This document shows, one piece after another, positions 39,944-48,907 of a stretch of DNA of 52,455 bases. Position numbers and translations under genes: made by a program. Under the pieces are notes generated by a model that made no database searches, was not told the DNA's origin, and saw only the letters and a program-made list of their open reading frames with translations. This stretch comes from Actinomadura sp. CNU-125 (lineage in GTDB: Bacteria > Actinomycetota > Actinomycetes > Streptosporangiales > Streptosporangiaceae), in assembly GCF_001942465.1 (NCBI RefSeq), contig NZ_MKJY01000355.1, positions 1 through 52,455 of the forward strand, read 5' to 3'. Position 1 is the stretch's first letter. Each line of letters begins with the position of its first letter.

Positions 39944-41259
39944 CCGACACGCGCAAGCCCGAATCGGCGGCCGACCCCGAAGCCGGACGGCTGCGGCGGC
40001 GGCTCGTCGCGCTCGTCGCGGGCAACATGGCCGGACGGGTCGGTGCGCTCGCCTCGCTCGGCATCGCGACGATCATGGTCGCCCGGATCGGCGGGCCCGC
40101 GCTCGTCGGCGCGTTCACGCTCGTCCGGATCCTGCCGGGGCTGCTGTGCCAGCTGGCGAGCGCGGGCCTGCCGGGCGCCGCGCCGTACTTCCTCGCGCGG
40201 GGCGCCGAGGACCAGCGGCGCGTCCGTCCGACGCTGGCCGCGCTGACGGTGCTCGGCGCGGTCGCCGCCGGGGTCGGCTGGCTCGTGCTCAGCCCGGTCG
40301 TCCACCTGGTGTTCTTCCAGTCGTTCGGGTTCTGGATCGCGCTCGTCGCCGCCGCGCCCGCGTTCACGCAGACGTTCGTGTCCGTCGGCAAGGGCCTGCT
40401 GCAGGGCACCGACGACCAGGCCGGGGCCAGCCTCGCGATCGCCGTCGAGGAGTTCGTGTTCCTGCCGATCTACCTGGTCATCCTCATCGGCTGGTACGGG
40501 CCGGGCGCGCTGATCACCGGGCTGGTGCTCGCCGACGTCGCCGCCGCCGCGTGGATCGTGCGGCGGCTCGCCCGCGGCGGGTTCTTCCGCGGCTGGGGCC
40601 GTCCGGACGCGCGGCTCGGCCGCCGCATCGCCGGATACGGGTTCCGCGGCTACGTCGGGCAGCTCATCGACCTGCTGCAACTGCGGTTCGACATGGCGCT
40701 GCTCGGCGCGATCGCCGGGCCGAGCGTCCTCGGCGTCTACACCGTCGCGAGCAAGTTCGCCGAGCTGGTGCAGCTTCCCGGGCTCGCGGTCAACTACGTC
40801 CTCTATCCCGACTTCGCCAAGGAGGACCGGGCGACCGCCACGCGGCGCACCGCCCGGCTCATCCTGCCCGCGCTCGGCGTGTCCGTGCTCGCCGCGCTGC
40901 CGCTCGCGCTGATCGCGGGGACGGCGCTGCCGTGGGTCTTCGGCGACGTGTTCGACGACGCGGTGGTCCCCACCTACATCCGCCTCGCGGGCGTCGTCAC
41001 GTTCGGCGTGACCGGCCTGGTCATGGCCTACCTGTACGGGGTCGGGCGGCCCGGCGCCGCGTCCACCGGGCAGGGCATCGGCCTGCTCGTGGTCGTCGCG
41101 CTCGGCCTCCTGCTGATCCCGTCGCACGGGGCGGTGGGCGCCGCGATCGCCACGTCCGTCTCCTTCGTCGCCACCACCGCCGCGCTGCTGCTCTGGTTCC
41201 GGCACGTCAGGAACGTCGATGACCGGGACCGGCGGGCGGCCGCCGGAGAGAAGGGGTGA
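39940..41259 (+). CDS. Polysaccharide flippase (Wzx/MATE-like)
   Basis: 439 residues with twelve to fourteen helices. The early segment NMAGRVGALASLGIATIMVA and the later GYGFRGYVGQLIDLLQLRFD and YTVASKFAELVQLPGLAVNY are typical of Wzx-type lipid-linked oligosaccharide flippases. It would move repeat units to the outer face for the polymerase. ATG 39940 overlaps the previous stop. Confidence 0.87.
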   Translation: MTDTRKPESAADPEAGRLRRRLVALVAGNMAGRVGALASLGIATIMVARIGGPALVGAFTLVRILPGLLCQLASAGLPGAAPYFLARGAEDQRRVRPTLAALTVLGAVAAGVGWLVLSPVVHLVFFQSFGFWIALVAAAPAFTQTFVSVGKGLLQGTDDQAGASLAIAVEEFVFLPIYLVILIGWYGPGALITGLVLADVAAAAWIVRRLARGGFFRGWGRPDARLGRRIAGYGFRGYVGQLIDLLQLRFDMALLGAIAGPSVLGVYTVASKFAELVQLPGLAVNYVLYPDFAKEDRATATRRTARLILPALGVSVLAALPLALIAGTALPWVFGDVFDDAVVPTYIRLAGVVTFGVTGLVMAYLYGVGRPGAASTGQGIGLLVVVALGLLLIPSHGAVGAAIATSVSFVATTAALLLWFRHVRNVDDRDRRAAAGEKG

Positions 41260-41263
41260 TTCC

Positions 41264-42073
41264 ATGTCCGAGGACCGCGCCGAACCGGCGGGCCGCCCCG
41301 TCGACCCGTCCGACGGCGTCGCGCCGTCCCGGTCCCGCCGGGTGCTGGACGTCGCGGGCGCCCTCGCCGGGCTGCTGCTGCTCAGCGTCCCGCTGCTGCT
41401 GATCTACGCGTTCGTCCGGCTGTCCAGCAAGGGGCCGGGCGTGTTCCGGCAGACCCGGGTGGGGCAGGGCGGGCGGCCGTTCACGATGTACAAGTTCCGG
41501 ACGATGCGGCAGGGCGTCGGCGGGCTCACCGTGACCGCGACCTGCGACCCGCGGCTGACGCGCGTCGGCAAGCTGCTGCGGCAGTGGTCGCTGGACGAGC
41601 TGCCGCAGCTCGTGAACGTCCTGCGCGGGCAGATGACGCTGGTCGGGCCGCGTCCGGAGACCTACGACCTGGCCGTGCACTACGACGCGCACTGCCGGTG
41701 GATCTTCGACCACCGGCCGGGGCTGACGGGCCTGTCGGAGGTCCGGTTCCGCGACTTCGACGTGCTGCCGCCCGGCGAGGAGGTCGACCTCGTCAACTAC
41801 ATCCGCAAGATCGTGCCCGCGCGGGTCGCGGTCGACGCCGTCTACCTGCGGGACCCGTCGATGCGGGCGACGTTCCGGGCGCTGTGGGAGACGGTCCGGC
41901 ACATCCTCGGGTTCACGCTGCCGCCGTTGGAGGTCGGAGCGGACGGCAACGTCGCGGAGGTGGCGGCGGTGCGGCCCGAGCAGCGGGACGAACGGGACGA
42001 ACGGGACGAGCGGTCGCCGGAGCCCGTCGCGGAGTCCGTCGCGCCCGTGGAGAAGCCCGGCCCGGCGGGGTGA
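41264..42073 (+). CDS. Undecaprenyl-phosphate sugar phosphotransferase (priming enzyme)
   Basis: 269 residues: one membrane helix (VLDVAGALAGLLLLSVPLLL) and the catalytic domain of the bacterial sugar transferase family (FTMYKFRTMRQGVG; WSLDELPQLVNVLRGQMTLV; GPRPET). It starts the repeat unit on undecaprenyl phosphate. The tail ends in an acidic ERDERDERS stretch. Its lack of the long five-helix N-terminus marks it as the short PglC-like form. ATG 41264 has AAGGGG upstream. Confidence 0.92.
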   Translation: MSEDRAEPAGRPVDPSDGVAPSRSRRVLDVAGALAGLLLLSVPLLLIYAFVRLSSKGPGVFRQTRVGQGGRPFTMYKFRTMRQGVGGLTVTATCDPRLTRVGKLLRQWSLDELPQLVNVLRGQMTLVGPRPETYDLAVHYDAHCRWIFDHRPGLTGLSEVRFRDFDVLPPGEEVDLVNYIRKIVPARVAVDAVYLRDPSMRATFRALWETVRHILGFTLPPLEVGADGNVAEVAAVRPEQRDERDERDERSPEPVAESVAPVEKPGPAG

Positions 42074-42105
42074 CGGGCCGCCGAAGTCGTCTCGGGGGAG
42101 GTCGG

Positions 42106-43022
42106 ATGGACGTGCGGTACAGGATCGGCGCGGCCGTGGCGGCGGTCGCGGTCGCGGCGGCCGGGCTGCCGCGCGGCGGTGCGCGCCACCCGGCGGCTAC
42201 GAGCCGTACCGGGGGCCGCCCGCGACGCCCGGCACGGCGCCCGCCGATCCGGACCCGACCCGCCGCATCGCGCTGAACACCGAACCCGCCGACCATCCGC
42301 GGCTGCGGGAACTCGGCTACGACCTGGTCGACGTCCGGCCCGACCCGTCGCTGGTCGCGTCGATCCCGCGGGGGATGCAGGCGCTCATGTGGGTCGGCAA
42401 CTTCCACTGCGACGACTTCACGCTCGACTACGACGCGTTCACCCGGGCCGTCCGGACGTACGGGCGGGACCCGCGCGTCTACGGCTGGTACCTGTCGGAC
42501 GAGCCGAACACGAGCGAGTGCCCCGAGATCGCCGAGGAGATCGAGCGGCGCGCCGACTACATCGCCGAGCACGCGCCGGGGCAGATCTCGTTCATCTCGC
42601 TCACCGACTGGCCGATGGGTCCGGTGACGCCGCAGAAGGTGAACGTCGACATCGTCGGCCTCGACCCGTACCCGTGCCGGGGCGCGGTCGAGCCGAAGAA
42701 GAAGTGCGACATCGGGGCGATCGACCGGATGGTCCGGATGGCGGACCGGGCGGGCATCGCGCGGGAGCGCGTCGCGCCCGTCCTGCAGGCGTTCGGGCAG
42801 GAGTGCTCGTCCGGCGACAAGCAGTACTGGCTGCCGACCGAGGACCAGTTCCGCGCCCTGCTGCGCCGCTGGGACCGTCTCGTCCCCGCCCCCCGGCTGG
42901 AGATCACCTACACCTGGGGGAAGCAGGACGAGTGGGCGTGCCCCACGCTCGCGGACGCGTCCGGCGGCGAGCACCCCGACCTGCAGAGCATCATGAAGGC
43001 CCGCAACACGGGACGCTCGTAG
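42106..43022 (+). CDS. Secreted glycosidase-like TIM-barrel protein (frame break near 42168)
   Basis: About 305 residues. A signal sequence (YRIGAAVAAVAVAAAGL) is followed by a Cys in CAPPGGYEPYRGPP, possibly a lipobox, then a barrel-like domain with YGWYLSDEPNTSECPEIAEE and VDIVGLDPYPC. The DEPN Glu is where GH-A-type enzymes have their acid/base. The family is not one I can name. The signal and the body are in different frames; one base near 42168 joins them. Last gene of the exopolysaccharide operon, so it may trim or release the polymer. ATG 42106 has GGAGGT 4 bases upstream. Confidence 0.65.
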
Positions 43023-43043
43023 GACCCGTTCCCGCGCCGCCCG

Positions 43044-43208
43044 CTACGGGGCGGCGGCCGGGGCGCCGTTGACCGCGCCCTCGGGCGCGTTGTTCGGCAG
43101 CGGAACGTCGACGGAACCGATCGTCACGGCCGCCCACTCCATCAGGCCGATGACGACGACGAGCCCGACGATGATCAGCCCGAGTCTGGTGCGGTTCAGA
43201 CCGCGCAC
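43044..43208 (-). CDS. Small single-helix membrane protein (54 residues)
   Basis: One membrane helix (RLGLIIVGLVVVIGLMEWAA) follows a short basic N-terminus (MRGLNRT). The external tail is rich in Pro, Asn and Ala (SVDVPLPNNAPEGAVNGAP). The start is GTG 43208 or TTG 43223; the ribosome site is weak. Convergent with the end of the exopolysaccharide operon. Such proteins can be regulatory or structural; I do not recognise it. Confidence 0.55.
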   Translation of the reverse strand: MRGLNRTRLGLIIVGLVVVIGLMEWAAVTIGSVDVPLPNNAPEGAVNGAPAAAP

Positions 43209-43234
43209 CTTACCAACCCCCAAACGATCACGAA

Positions 43235-43253
43235 TGCCACCACAATAGTGGCA
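43235..43253. promoter_or_regulatory. Inverted repeat at the promoter of the small membrane protein
   Basis: TGCCAC-N7-GTGGCA; the minus strand reads TATTGT across the centre, a possible -10 box about 30 bases upstream of the start. It is a candidate operator. Confidence 0.35.
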
Positions 43254-43256
43254 AAG

Positions 43257-43296
43257 CCGGGTCCGGACGCTCGCTCCGGCGAGCGTCCGGACCCGG
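43257..43296 (-). terminator. Terminator of the MBL/Rieske gene
   Basis: An 18-base perfect stem with loop TCCG, 47 bases after the stop codon. It is the strongest compact hairpin in the window and separates this gene from the small membrane protein. Confidence 0.8.
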
Positions 43297-43343
43297 CTCC
43301 CGCACGGGCCCCGGCATGGAAGGGGACCGGGGCCCGCGGCCCG

Positions 43344-44909
43344 TCACCCGATGCGGCGGCTGGTCAGGTTCGCCGCGCGGGCGTTGACGCACACCCCGGT
43401 CGCCAGGTCGAACGAGAAGTTGTGCGCCAGGCAGTGCACCCGCCCGTCCCGGACGATCGCGCCGACGGCCAGGTCCTCGCCCGCGTGCGGGCAGTACCGC
43501 GGGATGTCGTAGCGGCCGCCGTCCCACTCGACGGTGATCCGCTCGCTCCAGTCGCGCTCCGTCTCGTACGCCTCGACGGCCTGCAGCGCGGGCGCGTTCG
43601 CGTGCTTGAGCAGCCCGACGAGGTGGTCGTTGTAGACGTCCGGGTCGCGGTAGAGGCTGAGCCGGAACGAGATCAGCAGGTCCTCCCACGCCATCCGGCC
43701 GGACAGGACGGACTCGACCCAGCGGCCCGCCGTGGTGATCCGGTAGTGCGGACGGGCGTCCGGGGCGGCCTCGCCGACCGACACCCCGTCCGGCGACAGC
43801 CGCACGTCCCAGGTGCCGCCGTGCGGGCCGGTGACCTCGAAGCGCACCAGCATCGCGATCTGCCGCAGGAAGTAGTCGCTGAGCCCGCCCAGGTACTCGA
43901 AGTGGGCGGCGAACCGGTCGAACAGGCCGGGCCCCGGCTCCGGGTTCTCGGCGAAGACGCCCGCGATGTGCGGCGCGCGGTCGGCCGCGTAGCGTTCCAG
44001 GTACGGGTCGCGGGCGGCGTCGGCGAACGTGAACCCCGCCGACACCGGGTCGCGGACGATCTCGCCGGTGTCGAGGTCGAGGGAGTCGCCGGGCTTGAAG
44101 TGGTCGAAGTGCTGCGCCGGCAGATGCTCGCGCAGCCAGTCCGTCGCGACCTCGGGGTCGCAGAACGCGCCGTCCTTCTGGTCCAGCACCCAGTTCAGCC
44201 GCGCGACCTCGGCGTCCAGGAAGCAGGGCGGGCCCGCGAACGGGACGGCCAGCTCCGGCGCGGTCTGCCGGACGAGCCGCTGCACCGACCGCAGCTTCGA
44301 CATCCGCTTGCTCGCCGACAGCTCCGCCATCTCGGCGGCCGGATACTCGTAGCAGATCGGATGCCAGGACGCCCCGGACGCCTGCAGGGCCATGACGTCC
44401 AGCCGGTCCCCCGCCAGATGCTTGGCGCGGCGCGCCTGCGCCGCGGTGAGCCGCGCGTCGTTGCCGTGCAGCACCGACCGTCCGTCCGCGACGAACAGGA
44501 AAGCGGCGTCATGACACATCGGAGATAGTTCCGGAATGACCGTCATCCAGGACCCATGCGAGTCAAGTGGAAATTTCTCCCAGGGTTCTATCTCGATTAC
44601 CGGCCGGTCACCCGCGACCGCCGTCATCCGTTCCCGGAACGCCGGTCCGGGGTAGCGGGGAATGAGGATTCGGGTCCGCGCCGGCAGCCGGCCGATGACC
44701 CACGGATCGAAATGATCTAGATGTTCGTGCGAGACCGCCACCCAGTCGGCGTCCAGGAACCGGTCGGCGTCCAGATGATCGTTTCTCGGATACTGGTGCC
44801 AGGCTCCGAGAAAGGCCCCGGTCGGCGCGAGCCAGGGGTCCGCGAGCAGGCGGAACGCCCGGGCGTCCAGCGACACGCCCGCATGTCCGAGAAAAGTGAC
44901 CGTCGGCAT
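43344..44909 (-). CDS. MBL-fold protein with C-terminal Rieske domain (NamH/CMAH-like hydroxylase)
   Basis: 521 residues. The metallo-beta-lactamase part has HxHxDH in VAVSHEHLDHFDPWV. The C-terminal Rieske cluster motif is YCPHAGED ... CLAHNFSFD, giving CxH and CxxH ligands. This pairing occurs in CMP-Neu5Ac hydroxylase and in mycobacterial UDP-MurNAc hydroxylase NamH, which makes N-glycolyl muramic acid. A similar nucleotide-sugar hydroxylation is likely but the substrate is inferred. ATG 44909 was chosen since the MBL fold starts at once (PTVTFLGHAGVS). A redox partner is not seen nearby. Confidence 0.75.
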   Translation of the reverse strand: MPTVTFLGHAGVSLDARAFRLLADPWLAPTGAFLGAWHQYPRNDHLDADRFLDADWVAVSHEHLDHFDPWVIGRLPARTRILIPRYPGPAFRERMTAVAGDRPVIEIEPWEKFPLDSHGSWMTVIPELSPMCHDAAFLFVADGRSVLHGNDARLTAAQARRAKHLAGDRLDVMALQASGASWHPICYEYPAAEMAELSASKRMSKLRSVQRLVRQTAPELAVPFAGPPCFLDAEVARLNWVLDQKDGAFCDPEVATDWLREHLPAQHFDHFKPGDSLDLDTGEIVRDPVSAGFTFADAARDPYLERYAADRAPHIAGVFAENPEPGPGLFDRFAAHFEYLGGLSDYFLRQIAMLVRFEVTGPHGGTWDVRLSPDGVSVGEAAPDARPHYRITTAGRWVESVLSGRMAWEDLLISFRLSLYRDPDVYNDHLVGLLKHANAPALQAVEAYETERDWSERITVEWDGGRYDIPRYCPHAGEDLAVGAIVRDGRVHCLAHNFSFDLATGVCVNARAANLTSRRIG

Positions 44910-45044
44910 ACCGCGACTGTCCCCCCGCCGCCGCCCGCCCGCACCCGGCGTAATGCGCAATGCGGCTACGCCGTCCGCATGACGGAAATGCTCAAGGGGT
45001 AACCGACAATCCTGTCTGAGACGCCGATCCAAAGTCCTGCGTTT

Positions 45045-45073
45045 ACCGATAGATGTGCATGTCCACTATCGGT
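45045..45073. promoter_or_regulatory. Inverted repeat ACCGATAG-N13-CTATCGGT
   Basis: Perfect eight-base arms 21 bases apart centre to centre, two helical turns, in the 258-base gap between the divergent MBL/Rieske and kinase genes. It fits a dimeric regulator site, and lies about 95 bases before the kinase start. The rest of the gap has nothing I can identify. Confidence 0.45.
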
Positions 45074-45167
45074 CAGGTACAGGACGGTTGCGGCCAATTG
45101 ACTGGACACCGCTCGTACACCGGGTGACCGTCGATACGGTGCTGGTGATAACGGACGGGGGTCCTTC

Positions 45168-45955
45168 ATGAACGACGGGCGGTCTCGGGCAATTCCGATG
45201 GACGCGCCCGCGGGCGTCGCCACGCTCACCGGCGCGCAGGTACGGGAGTTCGCGTCCCGTCCCGCGCGCCCGCGTGCGGCGGCGCCCCGCGGCGAGGCCG
45301 CGGAGCCCGGCGGGGACGGCACGCTGTGGCGGCGCCGCCTGCGGCACGACATCCGGCACGAACTGGGGACGATCATCATGCTGGCCTCGGCCGTCGCCGT
45401 GGCGACGACATCGGCGACGCCAGCCGCGCCCGCGTCGAGCAGCTGCTCGGCGAGACGCGCTGGCTCGACCACCTCCTGCGCCGGCTCGACGGGGACGACG
45501 ACGACCGCCTCCCCGGCCCCGAGCGCATCCGCGTCGACGAACTCACCGCCGAGGTCGTCACCGGGATCAAGCTGTCCACCTCGCACGAGGTCTGCTTCGA
45601 CGGCGCCGAGGCGTGGGCCCACATGGACCCGGTCGCCCTGTGGCGCGCCGTCCGCAACGTCCTCGACAACGCCTGCCGCGTCGCGCACGGCCGCGTCGAC
45701 GTCCACGTCACCGCCGACCACGGCTGGGTGACCGTCCAGGTCGACGACGACGGCCCCGGCTTCGGCGCCGCGGGCTCGCGCGGGCTCGCGTCCCTCGGCC
45801 TCGGCATCGTCCACGACCTGATCTCCGGATACGGGGGCAGCCTGGAGATCCGCACCTGCGAGATGGGCGGCGCCCGCGTCCGCCTCCTGCTGCCCGCCGC
45901 CCCCGCCCCGGACGGGCCCGACCCCTACGGCGACGACTGGCGGCCCCATCCATGA
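45168..45955 (+). CDS. Soluble sensor histidine kinase (frame break near 45400)
   Basis: About 262 residues. No membrane helix or sensor domain. A His box (LRHDIRHELGTIIMLAS), N box (VLDNACRVAHG) and G boxes (DDDGPGFG; GLGLGIVHDLISGYGG) are present. The first 78 residues and the rest are in different frames, joined by one base near 45400. It should phosphorylate the next gene's product, with which it overlaps by ATGA. The signal is not readable from the sequence. Confidence 0.82.
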
Positions 45956-46600
45956 GAGTGCTGATCTGCGACGACCACGCGGTCTTCGCCGACTCGCTGT
46001 CGCTCGTCCTCACCGACGCCGGGCACACCGTCGTCGGCGTGACCTACTCCCCCGCCGACGCGCTGCCGCTGCTGCACGGCGGGACGGCCGACGTGTGCCT
46101 CATCGACCTGCGGTTCCCCTCCGGCACCGCGCTCGACTGGATGCCGCGTCTGCGCACCGCCGCGCCGCACACCCGCTTCGTCGTCCTGACCGGCTTCCTC
46201 GAACGCCCCGTCCTGGACGCGGGCATCGCGGCGGGCGTCCGCGGCTTCGCCCACAAGGGCCAGCAGGCGGGCGACGTCCTGGCCGTCCTGCGCCGCGTCG
46301 CCGCGGGCGAGATCGTCGTCGACCAGGGCCTCGGCCACCCCGACGCCCGCCCCCGCTGGCGACGCCGACCGCGTCGCCCGCTTCCTCACCCCCCGCGAAC
46401 GGGAGGTCCTGACGCGCCTCGCCCGCGGCGAGTCCACCCAGGCCCTCGCGAAGGCGATGGGCGTGACCCGCAGCACCGCGCGCAGCCACGTCCAGAGCGT
46501 CCTCAGCAAACTCGGCGTCCACTCGCAGCGCGAAGCCGTCATCGAAGCCGCCCGCCACGGCCTCGTCAGCGTCGAGACGGGAGAGTGGATAGCGGGGTAG
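45952..46600 (+). CDS. NarL-type response regulator (frame break near 46350)
   Basis: About 216 residues. Receiver (VLICDDHAVFADSL; Asp in CLIDLRFPSG; Lys in FAHKGQQ) and LuxR-type HTH (QALAKAMGVTRSTARSHVQS). The frame between them changes by the equivalent of two missing bases at 46345-46365, in a C-run. Partner of the preceding kinase. Confidence 0.85.
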
Positions 46601-46794
46601 CGCGGTCGGCCCGGCCGACGCTCGCGACCACCATGGCGCGCACGTCGCCGGTCGGCGCCCGCCGGGCGACGTCCGCGCGGGCCGCCGCGAGGTCGGCGAC
46701 GGCGTCCGAACGAAGTCGTACGCCCCGGGGCGTAGGCGGGATGACTCCCACCAGGCGACGTGACGGCGGGGGCGGCTGGCCTACTGTTCGAGAC
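46601..46794. promoter_or_regulatory. Promoter region of the second kinase-regulator pair
   Basis: A 194-base gap. A -10-like TACTGT ends about 12 bases before the ATG at 46795, with CGTGAC 17 bases upstream, so a very short leader is likely. No other motif seen. Confidence 0.35.
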
Positions 46795-48129
46795 ATGAGC
46801 ACTCAGCCGCAGGCGCCGGTTCGGGGGCACTGGCCGCGGCCGAGGGACTGGCCGGTGTGGGTGGTGCCCCTGTTCCTGGCGCTCTTCCAGGTCATCGGGT
46901 CGATCGGGGCGCAGCACGGGCCGTCGGCGGGGGCGCGGAACGGCGGCCCGTGGAGCGAGCAGGCGCCGCCGTGGGCGGACGGGTCGGCGGACATCGGCAA
47001 CACGCCGCTCGACCCGCTCGGCTTCGCGCTGCTCGTCGGCGGCCCCGCGCTGCTGCTGTTCCGGCGCCGCTACCCGGTGGCCACGCTGGCGGCCGTCAGT
47101 CTGGTGACGGCCGTCTACTTCCTGCGCGCCTATACCTACGGGCCCGCCCCGGCGGCGCTGGGCGTGGCGGCGTTCGGCGCGGTCATGGCGGGGCACCGGC
47201 TCGCGGCGTGGGCCGGGACGGTGCTCGGGCTGTCGGTGTTCTACGCGGTCACCGCGCTCGTCGGCGTCCCGCTCGCGGAGCGCGGCGACCCCGGCCGGAC
47301 GTTCCCGGTGGAGGAGCCGACGGCCGGCGGCATGACGGTCTTCATCGGGTGGGCGCTCGTGGTGCTGATCGGCGGCGAGCTGGTGCGGATGCGCGCGCAG
47401 CGGGCCGCCGAGTCCGCCCGGACGCGCGCCGAGGAGGCGAAGCGGCAGGCGAGCGAGGAACGGCTGCGGATGGCCCGCGAACTGCACGACGTCCTCGCGC
47501 ACAACATCTCGATGATCAACGTGCAGGCGGGCGTCGCGCTGCACCTCATCGACGACGATCCGGGGCAGGCGCGCACCGCCCTGGCGGCGATCAAGGAAGC
47601 CAGCAAGGAGGCGCTCACCGAGATGCGCTCGGTGATCGGCGCGCTGCGGGCGCAGGGCGAGACGGCGCCGCGCACCCCGACGGCCGGGCTCGACCGGCTC
47701 GACGAGCTGCTGGCGCGGGCGGAGTCCGCCGGGCTCACCGTCGAGGCCGAGATCACCGGCGACCGCGGGCCCCTGCACGCCGGGACGAGCCTGGCCGCGT
47801 TCCGGATCGTCCAGGAGGCGCTCACCAACGTGACCCGGCACGCGGGGCCCGGCCCGGTGACGGCGCGGGTCCGGATCGCCTACCGTGACCAGGAGATCGA
47901 GGTCCGGGTCGAGGACGACGGCCGCGGCGTGTCGCTGCTGGACGATCGTCCCGCCGGCAGCGGGATCCGCGGCATGCGCGAGCGGGCCGCGGCGCTGGGC
48001 GGTACGTTCGAGGCGGGCCCGCGGCCGGGCGGCGGGTTCGCGGTCCGCGCCACGCTGCCCCGCGACGCGCCGGACGAACAGGGCGAGCCGGACGGACCGG
48101 GCGAGTCCGACGGGAGGGACGTGCGGTGA
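46795..48129 (+). CDS. NarL-family membrane sensor histidine kinase
   Basis: 444 residues: four to five membrane helices in the first 200 residues, a charged helical linker (RAAESARTRAEEAKRQASEE), HisKA_3 phospho-acceptor (RELHDVLAHNISMINVQAG), N box (EALTNVTRHAG) and G box (DDGRGVSLLDD; GIRGMRERAAALGG). Likely a homodimer that phosphorylates the overlapping regulator. The signal is unknown. Confidence 0.93.
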   Translation: MSTQPQAPVRGHWPRPRDWPVWVVPLFLALFQVIGSIGAQHGPSAGARNGGPWSEQAPPWADGSADIGNTPLDPLGFALLVGGPALLLFRRRYPVATLAAVSLVTAVYFLRAYTYGPAPAALGVAAFGAVMAGHRLAAWAGTVLGLSVFYAVTALVGVPLAERGDPGRTFPVEEPTAGGMTVFIGWALVVLIGGELVRMRAQRAAESARTRAEEAKRQASEERLRMARELHDVLAHNISMINVQAGVALHLIDDDPGQARTALAAIKEASKEALTEMRSVIGALRAQGETAPRTPTAGLDRLDELLARAESAGLTVEAEITGDRGPLHAGTSLAAFRIVQEALTNVTRHAGPGPVTARVRIAYRDQEIEVRVEDDGRGVSLLDDRPAGSGIRGMRERAAALGGTFEAGPRPGGGFAVRATLPRDAPDEQGEPDGPGESDGRDVR

Positions 48130-48791
48130 TCAAGGTACTGCTCGCCGACGACCAGATCCTGGTCCGGGCCGGGTTCCGTGCGCTGCTGGACGCGCAGTCC
48201 GACATCGAGGTCGTCGGCGAGGCGAGCGACGGCGCGGAAGCCGTCGCGCAGGCGAAGCGGCTGCGGCCCGACATCATCCTGATGGACATCCGCATGCCCG
48301 GCCTGGACGGGCTCGCCGCCACCCGGAAGATCGCCGAGGACGAACGGTTGGACGGCGTCCGCATCGTCATCCTGACCACGTTCGAACTCGACGAGTACGT
48401 CTTCGAGGCGCTGCGCGGCGGCGCGAGCGGTTTCCTCGTCAAGGACACCGAACCCGTGGAGCTGATCCACGCCGTGCGGGCGGTCGCGGCGGGCGACGCG
48501 CTGCTGTCGCCGAGCGTGACCCGCCGGCTGATCGCCGAGTTCGCGGCCCGCGCCAAGGAGCCCGCCCCGTCCCCGCACCTGAACTCCCTCACCGACCGCG
48601 AGCGCGAGGTCATGGCCCTGGTCGGCGAAGGGCTGACGAACGAGGAGATCGCGGCCCGGCTCGTGGTGAGCCCCGCGACCGCGAAAACGCACGTCAGCCG
48701 CACGATGGTCAAGCTCGGCGCCCGCGACCGGGCGCAGCTCGTCGTGTTCGCCTACGAGTCCGGCATCGTCAAGCCGGGCTGGCTGCCGTAG
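48126..48791 (+). CDS. NarL/FixJ-type response regulator
   Basis: 221 residues: receiver (VLLADDQILVRAG; Asp in ILMDIRMPGLDG; Lys in FLVKDTEP) and HTH (TNEEIAARLVVSPATAKTHV). GTG 48126 overlaps the kinase stop by GTGA, so the two form a coupled pair. Target genes unknown. Confidence 0.94.
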   Translation: MIKVLLADDQILVRAGFRALLDAQSDIEVVGEASDGAEAVAQAKRLRPDIILMDIRMPGLDGLAATRKIAEDERLDGVRIVILTTFELDEYVFEALRGGASGFLVKDTEPVELIHAVRAVAAGDALLSPSVTRRLIAEFAARAKEPAPSPHLNSLTDREREVMALVGEGLTNEEIAARLVVSPATAKTHVSRTMVKLGARDRAQLVVFAYESGIVKPGWLP

Positions 48792-48907
48792 ATTCTCACT
48801 TCCCGGAGATTGACTGTTGCCGGCAGAGGCGACATGACACTCTGGGTCGAGGAAGATGGGAAGCGGGGGAGCCGCGCGGCGACGCCGTCACCGAGCAAGG
48901 GAGTCCG

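Noticed and set aside
36343..41259. A single open frame of about 1,640 codons across the exopolysaccharide genes
   Set aside because: It is made of the GT4 and flippase frames joined by non-coding readings of the polymerase region. High GC suppresses stops, and the family matches divide it clearly.
45274..48129. An open frame of about 950 codons spanning two kinase-regulator pairs
   Set aside because: It links the real frames of the regulator receiver and the membrane kinase through non-coding readings; each gene has its own start and motifs.
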